DNA of 21,999 bases. Origin: Phycisphaerales bacterium (GTDB lineage Bacteria; Planctomycetota; Phycisphaerae; Sedimentisphaerales; Anaerohalosphaeraceae). The position numbers and the translations under genes are program-made. Positions 1 through 7,989 of this stretch are shown piece after piece. The stretch is taken from assembly GCA_011048645.1 (NCBI GenBank), contig DSDR01000204.1, positions 1-21,999 of the forward strand, in the 5' to 3' direction. The notes below the pieces were generated by a model. The model made no database searches. It saw only the letters and a list, made by a program, of their open reading frames with translations, and was not told the DNA's origin. Position 1 is the first letter of the stretch. Each line of letters begins with the position of its first letter.

Positions 1-1946
1 CCGCAGAAACGGCTGAACGCTTCGGCCGATACGTAACCTTTGGGTTCCCAGAAACAGTCCAGCACGCCGACCGGAGCGGTTCCCTGGCCGGGAAAATCAT
101 GCAGATCCAGTAATTGAAAGCCGCCGAATCCCGGCGTGCGCAGGGCGGCCTCGATTTCCTGCTTGTAAAGACGCACTTGAAACATCCCCGAAGCCATGAA
201 AAAGTCATGGCCCAGGTGCAGTAAACCGGCTTTATCGAGCATGTCGCGGGCAATTTCGATGTTGCCGCCGCGCAGCGCGCCGTCATATTTGAACCGCTCG
301 GCCGGATTGGGATAAACACACCACTGGCCAATCTCGTGGCTGATGACGGGGACATCATAACGGTTTACATGATCGCGGTAGTCCGTGGCGGTTTGCGGGC
401 GTTCGTTTAGCCGCAGTGTCGGGTACTGCTGAAGGCGTGGATAGTGCATCACGTGAAATTCGTTGGCCCCGATGGCCGGCCAGCCGGAACCGGCGGTATA
501 ATATCGGCGGCTGTCCTGCTCTGACCAGGTTTGAATCAAACGGGTCAGAAAGGTATCGCGCGGCTCGCCATGAGGGTGCGGTTCATTGGCCGGCGCCATC
601 AAAATAAACGATGGATGATTGCCGTAGGCTTTGAGCATTCGGCCGCCTTCCTCATAAATCCAGCTATCCACCGGCGTGCCCTGTCCAAAGCGCGGCCATG
701 TGGAGGCCTCGGCTTGAATGAACACCCCCATTTCGTCAGCGGCCACGAACGCAGCTTTCGGTGGACACCAGGAATGAAACCGCAGATGGTTCAGCCCATG
801 CGCCTGAATAATGCGCATGATGCGTTTCCAGGACGCTGTGTCCATCGGCGGATAACCGGTCTTGGGAAAGATAGCACATTCGAGTGTGCCGCGTAAAAAA
901 ACGCGGCGTCCGTTGATGGTAAATTGTGTGCCATCCAGGCCCAACTGGCGCATTCCGAAGGTCACCGTATGCTCAATGGGTTCCGGTTGGTCGTTGGGAG
1001 CAAAGGTCAAAGTCAATCGGTACAGAGCTGGCGAGAATTCGTCCCAAAGCTGAACGTCGCGACCCATAGCGTACTCAATCTCAAATCGACGTTTATCAGG
1101 GGGTAATTCCAGCGGCACGGTTCGCTCCGGCACGCGATGCGCCGCGGGGCTGTTAAAACATTCCGCGCACAGCCGCAGTGTTCCCTCAAGGGTTTCAAAG
1201 CAGGCCGTGCCCAGCGCTGCTGAGATTGTTATTGTCCGGGCTTTGACATCGGGATACACCTGCACATCCTCAAACCAGATCGCCGGATTCTGTGCGATCA
1301 GGCCAATGTTGCCAATGATGCCGTTCCAGTTGGTTTGTGTCTGATCCGAGACGCTATGCGCGTCATTTCCAACTGGAATCAGCACGCGATTGTCCACACG
1401 TATCGTCAGCCGGTGTCGGCCGGGACCGAGCATGTCTGTCAGGACATATTCGTGGGGCGTGCCGAGGCTGTTCTGTGTTCCGACGAGGGTATCGTTGACC
1501 CATACGGTTGTCTGCCAGTGCGGCCGTTCCAGGTGGAGAACAACCCGACGTCCCTTCCAGTCCTGGGGGATCGTTACCGACCGCTGATACCATGCCGGGC
1601 CGACATAATGTCGCTTTGGGGTCAGCCAGAAAGGGGACAAAAACTCCTCGGCCTGTATATACGATGCAAATCGTTCATCGCCCAGAAGCCGAAAGCCGAT
1701 GTCGGATGTCCATTCCGTATGGCGCGAGGGCTTATTGCCAAATCCCTGCTCCTGGAGCGAGCCGGGCAGTCGAATCAAATCCTCCGTGTCCAGGTCCCCG
1801 GCAAACCATCGCTGTGCAACCCCCCGGTCATCCGGATCCAAGGCAAATCGCCACACGCCCTCCAACGGCAGCGCCTGTCCGCTCAGTGCCGAGGCGCAAC
1901 ACATCATCGAACTCAACACAATCGCCGGGATTGTCAATTTTCTCAT
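1..1946 (-). CDS. Secreted glycoside hydrolase family 2 protein (beta-galactosidase/beta-glucuronidase-like), 3' end cut by window edge
   Basis: The gene is open from an ATG at 1946 to the left edge (648 codons visible), so the C-terminus is missing. Residues 1-25 form a hydrophobic signal peptide. The order then fits GH2: an N-terminal sugar-binding jelly roll (about 30-220, including the typical NWNGIIGNIGL stretch), an immunoglobulin-like linker (about 225-335) and a TIM barrel from about 345. The expected acid/base Glu sits in APANEPH (E455) and the expected nucleophile in SHEIGQW (E538). GH2 enzymes hydrolyse terminal beta-linked sugars by a retaining mechanism; the exact sugar cannot be read from sequence. 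The start is 23 bases after the threonine synthase stop on the same strand, with only a weak ribosome site, so it may be the last gene of that operon. Export to the periplasm or outside is inferred. Confidence 0.88.
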   Translation of the reverse strand, partial: MRKLTIPAIVLSSMMCCASALSGQALPLEGVWRFALDPDDRGVAQRWFAGDLDTEDLIRLPGSLQEQGFGNKPSRHTEWTSDIGFRLLGDERFASYIQAEEFLSPFWLTPKRHYVGPAWYQRSVTIPQDWKGRRVVLHLERPHWQTTVWVNDTLVGTQNSLGTPHEYVLTDMLGPGRHRLTIRVDNRVLIPVGNDAHSVSDQTQTNWNGIIGNIGLIAQNPAIWFEDVQVYPDVKARTITISAALGTACFETLEGTLRLCAECFNSPAAHRVPERTVPLELPPDKRRFEIEYAMGRDVQLWDEFSPALYRLTLTFAPNDQPEPIEHTVTFGMRQLGLDGTQFTINGRRVFLRGTLECAIFPKTGYPPMDTASWKRIMRIIQAHGLNHLRFHSWCPPKAAFVAADEMGVFIQAEASTWPRFGQGTPVDSWIYEEGGRMLKAYGNHPSFILMAPANEPHPHGEPRDTFLTRLIQTWSEQDSRRYYTAGSGWPAIGANEFHVMHYPRLQQYPTLRLNERPQTATDYRDHVNRYDVPVISHEIGQWCVYPNPAERFKYDGALRGGNIEIARDMLDKAGLLHLGHDFFMASGMFQVRLYKQEIEAALRTPGFGGFQLLDLHDFPGQGTAPVGVLDCFWEPKGYVSAEAFSRFC

Positions 1947-1969
1947 TTCAATATGTCTGGATTCCAATT

Positions 1970-3316
1970 CTATTTGATCAGCGCGATAATTTTATCGAGA
2001 TCATTGGCCGCGTGCATTGGCGGATTACTGAACGGGCGCTGCATTTGGCTGTGATAATCAACCGTGGCGTTGGGATCTTTGAGCGGATGGCCGGTCAGGA
2101 CACAGGCGACGCGCTGATCTTTACCGATGGTTCCCTCAGCCAGCAGATGTTTCAGCCCTGCGATGGTCGCCGCTGAGGCCGGCTCACAACCCAGGCCGGT
2201 CTTTCCGATCTGGGCCTTGGCGTCGAGGATCTCTTCATCCGTAACCGCCAGGACTACGCCATTGCAGACCTCCAACGCCCGCAGGCACTTTTTCAGATTG
2301 ACCGGTCGAGAAATTTCAATCGCCGAGGCGACGGTGTGCGGGCGAAAACCTGCGGCATCCAGCCCGTCATAATAGGCCTTGATGGCGTCATTGTCGGTAT
2401 GACCGTTATTCCATCGCAGTTTTTTGTCATGGTAGAGTTCTGTCAGCGTATTGGCGCCGACGGCATTAATCACCGCCAGACGCGGCACACGATCAATCAA
2501 GCCCAGCGTCTGAAGCTCCATAAAGGCCTTGCCGAAGGCGCTGCTGTTGCCGAGGTTGCCGCCGGGCACGATAATCCAGTCCGGCGCTTCCCAGCCGAGC
2601 TGCTCAATGATGCGGTACATAATCGTTTTTTGACCTTCCAGCCGGAACGGGTTGAGCGAGTTGACCAGATAAATCTTTAATTGACGGCACACGTCCTGTA
2701 CCTGACGCATGCAGTCATCGAAATCGCCCTCGATTTGGATCGTCTGCGCACCGTAGTCCATCGCCTGGCTTAGTTTGCCAAAGGCAATCTTGCCTTGACC
2801 GATAAAAACCGTGGCCTTCAGCCCGCCGCTATGAGCGTATAAAGCCATCGAAGCCGAGGTGTTGCCGGTTGAGGCGCACGCACTGGCTGTTGCGCCGACC
2901 ATTCGGGCATGGCTGAACGCCGCGGTCATGCCGTTGTCCTTGAACGACCCTGACGGATTCATGCCCTCGTACTGAAGGAACAGACCGTCCGGGTTCATTC
3001 CCAACTCAGCCGCCAGGGCGCCATTTTGCTGCAAGAGTGTCTGCCCTTCGCCAATGCTGACTTTGCAGCGATCCGGACAGAAATCCAGCAACTCCCGAAA
3101 CCGCCACACCCCGGAAAAATCCAGCCGTTCATTTCGCTTTGCCCATCGCCCGGCAAAGTCGGCCAGTGTTTTCGGCAGGGCGACGGTGTTCCAGTCGTAA
3201 CAGATATCCAGCAAATCGCCGCAGGTCGGGCATTGAAACAGGACCTCTTCGCAGCCAAACGTGGCCGAACACTTCGGATTGATGCATTTCTGATAGGCGG
3301 GGGGGGTGTCCATCAT
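1970..3316 (-). CDS. thrC: Threonine synthase (PLP-dependent, with N-terminal zinc ribbon)
   Basis: Converts O-phospho-L-homoserine to L-threonine and phosphate in the cytoplasm, the last step of threonine synthesis. The 448-residue protein opens with a zinc-ribbon-like pair of cysteine motifs (C11/C16 and C29/C32), as in the threonine synthases of archaeal/plant type. It continues as a fold-type II PLP enzyme: the Schiff-base lysine is K126 in PSGSFKDNGM, the phosphate-binding loop is GGNLGN (252-257), and TGHPLKDP (408-415) lies near the C-terminus. The ATG at 3316 overlaps the stop of the upstream HAD gene (ATGA), indicating translational coupling; a second ATG follows immediately at 3313 and either could be used. 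Cysteate synthase is a close homologue that could be confused with it, but the zinc ribbon and operon context favour threonine synthase. Confidence 0.88.
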   Translation of the reverse strand: MMDTPPAYQKCINPKCSATFGCEEVLFQCPTCGDLLDICYDWNTVALPKTLADFAGRWAKRNERLDFSGVWRFRELLDFCPDRCKVSIGEGQTLLQQNGALAAELGMNPDGLFLQYEGMNPSGSFKDNGMTAAFSHARMVGATASACASTGNTSASMALYAHSGGLKATVFIGQGKIAFGKLSQAMDYGAQTIQIEGDFDDCMRQVQDVCRQLKIYLVNSLNPFRLEGQKTIMYRIIEQLGWEAPDWIIVPGGNLGNSSAFGKAFMELQTLGLIDRVPRLAVINAVGANTLTELYHDKKLRWNNGHTDNDAIKAYYDGLDAAGFRPHTVASAIEISRPVNLKKCLRALEVCNGVVLAVTDEEILDAKAQIGKTGLGCEPASAATIAGLKHLLAEGTIGKDQRVACVLTGHPLKDPNATVDYHSQMQRPFSNPPMHAANDLDKIIALIK

Positions 3317-4083
3317 TGTTCTCGGGATGTATTGTCAGCGTTCAGTTTTTCGATAACGGCGGGCAGTTCGGCAATTTTGTCGATGCGGAATGCTCCCTGC
3401 GGCAGCGGTTTGCCGGCATTGGCATGCCCGCATTTCAGAACCGCGGTCATACCCGCCGCCAGCGCACCGGTAATATCTTTGTCAATCAAATCTCCCACGA
3501 ACATAATATGTCGCGGATCAACTTCGATTCGACAAGCGGCCTCCTGAAAAATCCTGACATTCGGTTTTCGCCACGGGAACTCATACGAATACAGTCGTAC
3601 CGGGAAATACCGCAGCAGTCCTTCCTGCTCAAGATGGCGTTCCAGACTGCATTTGTGGATGAATGTGTTGCTCAGGACGCCCAGCTTCAGCCCCATTCGG
3701 GTCAACCGGTCCAGCGCCTCCTGCGTGCCCGGCTCCACGGCGCTGGCTTCGGCCAGCTTCTCGTACCATCGCCAGTTTAACTCTTCCCATTGCTCGGGCG
3801 CCAGATTCAGCCCGTTTTTGGCGCCGTATGTCTTGAGCAGTTCAAGCGAATTGAAGTCATTGCCCGTCAGCCACGACCGCAGCAAGTGCCAGCGAATGCC
3901 CCATAGATGCAGCAGCCGATAGACTCGAAAGGAGCCTACCGGCTGATTGTGTTCCTGCAAATAGGCATACGACCGCCGCATCGCCTCGTCAAGCAGCCGT
4001 CCCTTGCTCAGCTTGCCGAAATGCAGCAGCGTATCGCCCAGATCAAACAAAATCGCTTCGATCCGTCGTGCAGCCAAATCCAT
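3313..4083 (-). CDS. HAD-superfamily hydrolase (phosphatase-like), variant motif I
   Basis: A 256-residue haloacid dehalogenase-fold protein, numbered here from the GTG codon just before the chosen ATG. Motif I is FDLGDT (nucleophile D15), motif II is the Ser of LSNT (139), motif III is K174 in RKPNVRIF, and motif IV is GDLIDKD (198-204). A helical cap lies between about 30 and 115. The position two after the nucleophile, normally the acid/base Asp, is Gly here, so catalysis may be weakened or the alignment locally shifted. The ATG at 4083 overlaps the upstream stop by one base (TGATG) with AGAGG just before it; a GTG at 4086 is the alternative. It overlaps threonine synthase downstream by four bases. 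Its substrate is unknown; a small phosphorylated metabolite is a family-level guess. Confidence 0.8.
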   Translation of the reverse strand: MDLAARRIEAILFDLGDTLLHFGKLSKGRLLDEAMRRSYAYLQEHNQPVGSFRVYRLLHLWGIRWHLLRSWLTGNDFNSLELLKTYGAKNGLNLAPEQWEELNWRWYEKLAEASAVEPGTQEALDRLTRMGLKLGVLSNTFIHKCSLERHLEQEGLLRYFPVRLYSYEFPWRKPNVRIFQEAACRIEVDPRHIMFVGDLIDKDITGALAAGMTAVLKCGHANAGKPLPQGAFRIDKIAELPAVIEKLNADNTSREQ

Positions 4084-5411
4084 CACCTCTTGGGGGGAAG
4101 CTTATCTGCGAAGACCTCTTGGGTCCACGCTTCCATTTCGTCGTCGGAAATTGCCGACATCCGATCCGCAGCGTATTCCTGGTCAATACGGTCTTTGATC
4201 GCAATGACGCGGGGGTCTTGCTTGGCAATATCAATCTGATAGCGATCTTCGATCCAGTGTTTGATGCCGGCCGCGCCGGTTTTGTCGGTAATCGCGACGC
4301 CGACCGGCCGTTTGAGCAATTTGTACGTATCGAAGCAGTTGTAAATCTCTTCGTTTTTCAGCAAACCGTCGGCGTGAATCCCCGCACGGGTAACGTTAAA
4401 GTCCCGTCCGACCAGCGGATAGTTCGGCTGGATATTGAAGCCCAGCTCTTTGTTGGCGTATTGCGCCAGCTCGGTGATGGCCGCGTAATTGATGCGACTG
4501 TCGGTTCCTTTGAGCTGGGCGTGTTCAACCACCAGCGCTTCAAGCGGGGGGTTGCCGGTTCGCTCGCCGACGCCGAAAATTGCGCAGTTGGCTACGGCGC
4601 AGCCATACAGCCAGGCGGTGGCCGCACACACCTGCACCTTATGGAAATCATTGTGGCCATGCCATTCCATCCATTCGGCCGGTACGCCGATTTTTCGCAA
4701 TCCCGCGATCAGTTTCGGCAGCGACCGCGGCAGTTTGGCGTTCGGATAAGGCACGCCAAAGCCCAGCGTATCGCACAGACGAATCTTGACCGGTACCTTA
4801 TACGCCTGCGACAGTTCCATCAGCCGCGCTGCAAAGGGCAGCACAAAACCGTCATAGTCAGCCCGCGTGATGTCCTCAAAATGACACCGGGGGTTAATGC
4901 CGCTGTCCAGGGCCGCCTTGACGATGTCCAGATACGACTGCATGGCCTGCGAACGGGTCTTTTTGAGTTTCAGAAAAATGTGATAATCGCTGGCACTGGT
5001 CAGAATACCGGTTTCCTTCAGCCCCATTTGTGTGACATACTTGAAGTCCGACGGCGTGGCCCGAATCCAGCCGGTGATTTCCGGGAAATCATATCCGCGT
5101 TCCTGACACAGCCGGACCGCCTTGCGGTCGCGATCGGAGTACAGGAAAAACTCCGATTGGCGAATCAGGTCGGTGCCGCCGTTGATTTCATGGAAAAAAT
5201 CAAATATTTTCAACACCTGTTCCGGCGAATAAGGCGCGCGGGCCTGCTGGCCGTCGCGGAAAGTCGTGTCTGTAATCCAAACTTTTTCGGGTATTTCCAT
5301 CGGGACGGTCTGTTCTTCAAACTCCATCTTTGGGAATTCCGAATACGGAAAAACGCCCCGATACAGCTGGGGTTGCTGGACATCTTGAAGCTGAATCGAT
5401 TTTAGATCCAT
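4083..5411 (-). CDS. DRE-TIM metallolyase condensing enzyme; probable citrate (Re)-synthase, otherwise homocitrate/isopropylmalate synthase-type
   Basis: A 442-residue member of the acyl-CoA:2-oxoacid Claisen condensation family. The signature DTTFRDGQQAR (about residues 48-58) carries the catalytic Arg-Asp pair, and WHGHNDFHK plus the GVGERTGNPPLE segment supply the metal-binding and active-site residues of the barrel. It lacks the long leucine-binding C-terminal domain of typical LeuA. The overall wording (for example IRQSEFFLYSDRDRKAV and TRAGIHADGLLKNEEIYN) resembles, from memory, the clostridial and syntroph group that includes citrate (Re)-synthase of Clostridium kluyveri. That would make citrate from oxaloacetate and acetyl-CoA in an organism lacking the usual (Si) enzyme. 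The ATG at 5411 is preferred over the GTG at 5417 because GAGAGGTGAG precedes it at proper spacing. First protein gene of the operon, 52 bases after the tRNA-Leu gene. Confidence 0.72.
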   Translation of the reverse strand: MDLKSIQLQDVQQPQLYRGVFPYSEFPKMEFEEQTVPMEIPEKVWITDTTFRDGQQARAPYSPEQVLKIFDFFHEINGGTDLIRQSEFFLYSDRDRKAVRLCQERGYDFPEITGWIRATPSDFKYVTQMGLKETGILTSASDYHIFLKLKKTRSQAMQSYLDIVKAALDSGINPRCHFEDITRADYDGFVLPFAARLMELSQAYKVPVKIRLCDTLGFGVPYPNAKLPRSLPKLIAGLRKIGVPAEWMEWHGHNDFHKVQVCAATAWLYGCAVANCAIFGVGERTGNPPLEALVVEHAQLKGTDSRINYAAITELAQYANKELGFNIQPNYPLVGRDFNVTRAGIHADGLLKNEEIYNCFDTYKLLKRPVGVAITDKTGAAGIKHWIEDRYQIDIAKQDPRVIAIKDRIDQEYAADRMSAISDDEMEAWTQEVFADKLPPKR

Positions 5412-5463
5412 ACTCACCTCTCTATTAACAGGTTTTCACCTCTTGTTATCCGGAAACAACAGG

Positions 5464-5546
5464 TAGCCGAGGTGGGAGTCGAACCCACACGCCCTTGCGG
5501 GCAGGGGATTTTAAGTCCCCAGCGTCTGCCATTCCGCCACTCGGCC
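5464..5546 (-). tRNA. tRNA-Leu (anticodon UAA)
   Basis: Class II tRNA of 83 nt. On the minus strand the acceptor arms GGCCGAG and CTCGGCT pair with a G-U at position 1-72. The anticodon stem GGGGA/TCCCC holds the loop CTTAAAA (anticodon at 5511-5513), the variable arm is GCCC-GCAA-GGGC, and the T arm is GTGGG-TTCGACT-CCCAC. The discriminator is A73. The genomic 3' end reads ACCT, so the terminal A of CCA is not encoded. A strong promoter lies about 50 bases upstream and the condensing-enzyme gene starts 52 bases downstream with no clear terminator between them, so tRNA and operon may share a transcript. Confidence 0.95.
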
Positions 5547-5594
5547 AGATTTACGTGATAACACTGTTTCCGGTTCCGATAATTCCAGAAGCGA

Positions 5595-5622
5595 ATTATA
5601 GAAACTCGCTTGTTTTTTTCAA
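5595..5622 (-). promoter_or_regulatory. Sigma-70 promoter for tRNA-Leu and the downstream operon
   Basis: On the minus strand a -35 box TTGAAA (5617-5622) and a perfect -10 box TATAAT (5595-5600) are separated by 16 bases. The predicted start is near 5588, about 40 bases before the tRNA 5' end. Confidence 0.7.
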
Positions 5623-5656
5623 GAAAAACCTGTTCAGTAAAATTTTGTGTCTAATT

Positions 5657-5686
5657 TTTAGAAAAAAAGCGAATATTTGGTATAAA
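5657..5686 (+). promoter_or_regulatory. Possible promoter for the ECF sigma / FecR pair
   Basis: Candidate -10 TATAAA (5681-5686) with a weak -35 TTTAGA (5657-5662) at 18-base spacing, divergent from the tRNA-Leu promoter. A three-codon ORF (ATG at 5695, stop at 5704-5706) preceded by GGAAG lies in the short leader. Only the -10 box is convincing. Confidence 0.3.
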
Positions 5687-5721
5687 GGAAGTTTATGCTT
5701 AAGTAACGGTGCTGTTGCCTT

Positions 5722-6234
5722 ATGAAACAAGACAAAGAAAAGCAATTTTTTCGGCTTTTTATGCAGCATCAGCGGTCTATTTTTTGCTATATCTTGATGA
5801 ACGTACGCAACGCCGATGATGCGCGGGATGTTATGCAGGAGGCGGCGGTGATCATGTGGCAAAAATACACCATTCAAGATCAGGAAGAACGTTTTCTTTA
5901 TTGGAGCCTGGCCATTGCCCGCAATCTGATCAAACAGTACTACCAGAAACTCAAACGAGATCACTTGATTTTCTGCGATGAGCTGCTGTCGGAAATTGAA
6001 GATCGCAGCCGGTCACAGATTGAATCCTATGAGGACTACGTTGCGGCCCTGCGTAAATGCCTTGCCCGACTGAATGCCCGGCAGCGTCAACTGCTGAGTT
6101 TGAAATATGAACGCGGGATGAAGGTCAAAGAGATTTCCCGGCATGTCCAGCGGTCCACGGAAGCGATTTATAAAATCATTGCGCGGACGCAGGCGGCGTT
6201 GCAGCGGTGTATCCTGAAATCGATGGCGGAGTAA
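5722..6234 (+). CDS. ECF sigma-70 factor (Rhodopirellula/Verrucomicrobium-type)
   Basis: A 170-residue RNA polymerase sigma factor with only regions 2 and 4. Region 2 (about 10-80) includes LMNVRNADDARDVMQEAAV, the core-binding and -10 recognition segment. Region 4 (about 110-165) ends in a helix-turn-helix (LLSLKYERGMKVKEISRHV ... EAIYKIIARTQAALQRCI) that should read the -35 element. It would redirect transcription when released from its anti-sigma partner, the FecR-like membrane protein whose start lies only 7 bases after this stop. The ribosome site before the ATG is weak. Length and pairing match the planctomycete family in which ECF sigma factors and FecR-type proteins are encoded together. 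Its target promoters are unknown; the downstream secreted-protein genes are candidates. Confidence 0.9.
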   Translation: MKQDKEKQFFRLFMQHQRSIFCYILMNVRNADDARDVMQEAAVIMWQKYTIQDQEERFLYWSLAIARNLIKQYYQKLKRDHLIFCDELLSEIEDRSRSQIESYEDYVAALRKCLARLNARQRQLLSLKYERGMKVKEISRHVQRSTEAIYKIIARTQAALQRCILKSMAE

Positions 6235-6241
6235 TTCCGAG

Positions 6242-7960
6242 GTGTCGGGTGTGGATAAGTACGAACAGATCATAACGCTGGTTATCAAAGAACACGAGGG
6301 GATGCTGACCGCGGAGGAGTTCCGGATTCTCCAGGCGTATCTAAGGGGCGATTCGCAGCTTCTTGATTTTTACATTCATTGTTATTTGACTATCTCGGTG
6401 TTTAACAAATCGTACGATTTTTCGGATCGTATCGCCTGGTCTGAAGCGTATCTGGTCAATATCGACGGTCCGTTCTGGAAAGAGCTGGCCGATCTTGAAA
6501 AAGCCGCCCCTTCGTTTGAACAGCCCACACCGCCGGATGACGACAAACCAGCGGTCGGAAAACTGGCGGTGGAAAAGCCTCCCCACAAGATTAAAAAGTC
6601 CTCTGTTTTGACCGTTGTCCTGTCCAGTGCGGCGTTGCTGTTCTTTTTGATGTTGATCCGATTTCTCCCCGCTCCTCCGGTACGAACGCCCATCGGCAGG
6701 GTACTTCAGTTGAATAATGCTGTTTTTCCCAAGCCTGTCAAAATGCTGGCCGAGGGACAGGACGTTTTTGCCGGGCCGTTATCGCTGACAGCCGGTTCCG
6801 GCCTGATTGAGCTGGATACCGGCACACGGGTCTTTTTGACGGCGCCAATTGAGATTGATCTGCACGACAAATCCCTTGTCTATTTGAGTCAGGGAAAATT
6901 GCTGGCTCAGGTACCGCCAACGGGGCTGGGCTTTACCATCAGCACGCCACAGGGTTCGGTCGTGGTTTACGGTACGGAGTTTACGTTGGCGGTCGATCCG
7001 GACGGTTGGACGCGCGTGGAGGTGTTCAAGGGCCGGGTCGATTTACGCAGCAAGAGCGGTTCACCTGTAAACGCGATTTCTCAACTGGTTGCGGCTGGTC
7101 AGGTCGGGACGGTGGATGCATCCGGATCGATTGCCGTGAAAGACAAACGTACATCACCGGCCCCCGTTCGTCGCAGTCTCGAAAGAGTCTGGGCCGGCAC
7201 ACAGCCAAGATCCCTCTGGAATGATCCGGTCAATTGGGAAAACGAGGAAATGCCCGACGCCTATTCTCCGGCGTTCCTGCAGCACCGCCCCGTGCGGAGT
7301 ATTTGTGTGATTGATGATACCCATACGGGCCAACATCGTGCCCGTGCCGAGTATGTCAACATTGGCCTGTGGGGATACGGCTGTCTGGAGATGACAGGCG
7401 GAGAATTGGAGACCGAGGAAATCTGGGTCGGCCGGCGCGACGGCGGCGACGGGGTGTTCACTCTCAGCGGCGGGACCGTTTTCATTACCCAAAAACGGGA
7501 CGGGATTATTATCGGCAAGTCATGGGAGAAAAAGGCCGGGCACGGCGTGATGAATTTCAAAGGAGGAACAATTCTGTTCGAAGATTCGAGGGATAATATG
7601 ATTCTGGGCTGGGGCTATCCGGCGCAGGGGGTCTTGAATATGGAAGGCGGTCGGCTGAGCATCCCCAACCAACTGATTCTCGGCGCCGTCAGTGATGAAA
7701 TTCAATCGCCCGAGCCGCTGCTGGGAACCGGTTATGTCAATATCAAGGCCGGTGTTCTTCGGGCCGGATCGCTGCTGATTCGACAGGGACGGGTGGATAT
7801 TCAGGACGGCGTCCTGGTCCTCAAAGGCGATGTGCGCCAACCGCTTCAGGAATATGTCCGCACTAATCGGTTGACCGCCAATAATGGGGCCGGAACCCTG
7901 CGGTTTGACTACGATTCAGATGCCGACGAAACGCGGGTTCGCGCTGAAGGTTTGCCCTAA
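6242..7960 (+). CDS. Membrane FecR-like anti-sigma protein with C-terminal beta-solenoid
   Basis: A 572-residue probable regulator of the sigma factor just upstream. Residues 1-60 form the short helical anti-sigma-like N-terminus (LTAEEFRILQAYLRGD, then a Tyr/Leu-rich helix). Next come a Pro/Lys-rich linker, one transmembrane helix (about 121-142), a FecR-type beta domain (about 180-275, with STPQGSVVVYGTEF and VEVFKGRVDL), and from about 310 a Gly-rich repeat region (CLEMTGGELET, VFTLSGGTVFI, VMNFKGGTILF, VLNMEGGRLSI). That last pattern suggests a right-handed beta-solenoid like autotransporter passenger repeats. FecR homologues sense periplasmic signals and control ECF sigma activity; in related proteins a LamG domain often occupies the C-terminus, so the solenoid is unusual. 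Start is GTG at 6242 or, with a CGAGG site 8 bases ahead, GTG at 6251. Confidence 0.82.
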   Translation: MSGVDKYEQIITLVIKEHEGMLTAEEFRILQAYLRGDSQLLDFYIHCYLTISVFNKSYDFSDRIAWSEAYLVNIDGPFWKELADLEKAAPSFEQPTPPDDDKPAVGKLAVEKPPHKIKKSSVLTVVLSSAALLFFLMLIRFLPAPPVRTPIGRVLQLNNAVFPKPVKMLAEGQDVFAGPLSLTAGSGLIELDTGTRVFLTAPIEIDLHDKSLVYLSQGKLLAQVPPTGLGFTISTPQGSVVVYGTEFTLAVDPDGWTRVEVFKGRVDLRSKSGSPVNAISQLVAAGQVGTVDASGSIAVKDKRTSPAPVRRSLERVWAGTQPRSLWNDPVNWENEEMPDAYSPAFLQHRPVRSICVIDDTHTGQHRARAEYVNIGLWGYGCLEMTGGELETEEIWVGRRDGGDGVFTLSGGTVFITQKRDGIIIGKSWEKKAGHGVMNFKGGTILFEDSRDNMILGWGYPAQGVLNMEGGRLSIPNQLILGAVSDEIQSPEPLLGTGYVNIKAGVLRAGSLLIRQGRVDIQDGVLVLKGDVRQPLQEYVRTNRLTANNGAGTLRFDYDSDADETRVRAEGLP

Positions 7961-7989
7961 GAATGTTCGTTCGGTCGTTTTCCTGAGAT

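Noticed and set aside
1335..2176. Two overlapping plus-strand ORFs opposite the GH2 gene and the threonine synthase 3' end
   Set aside because: They span the junction of two well-supported minus-strand genes and show no domain or ribosome site.
4068..5405. Long plus-strand ORF (445 codons) opposite the condensing-enzyme gene
   Set aside because: The minus-strand frame carries the full DRE-TIM signatures. The opposite frame has no recognisable domain and is a high-GC shadow.
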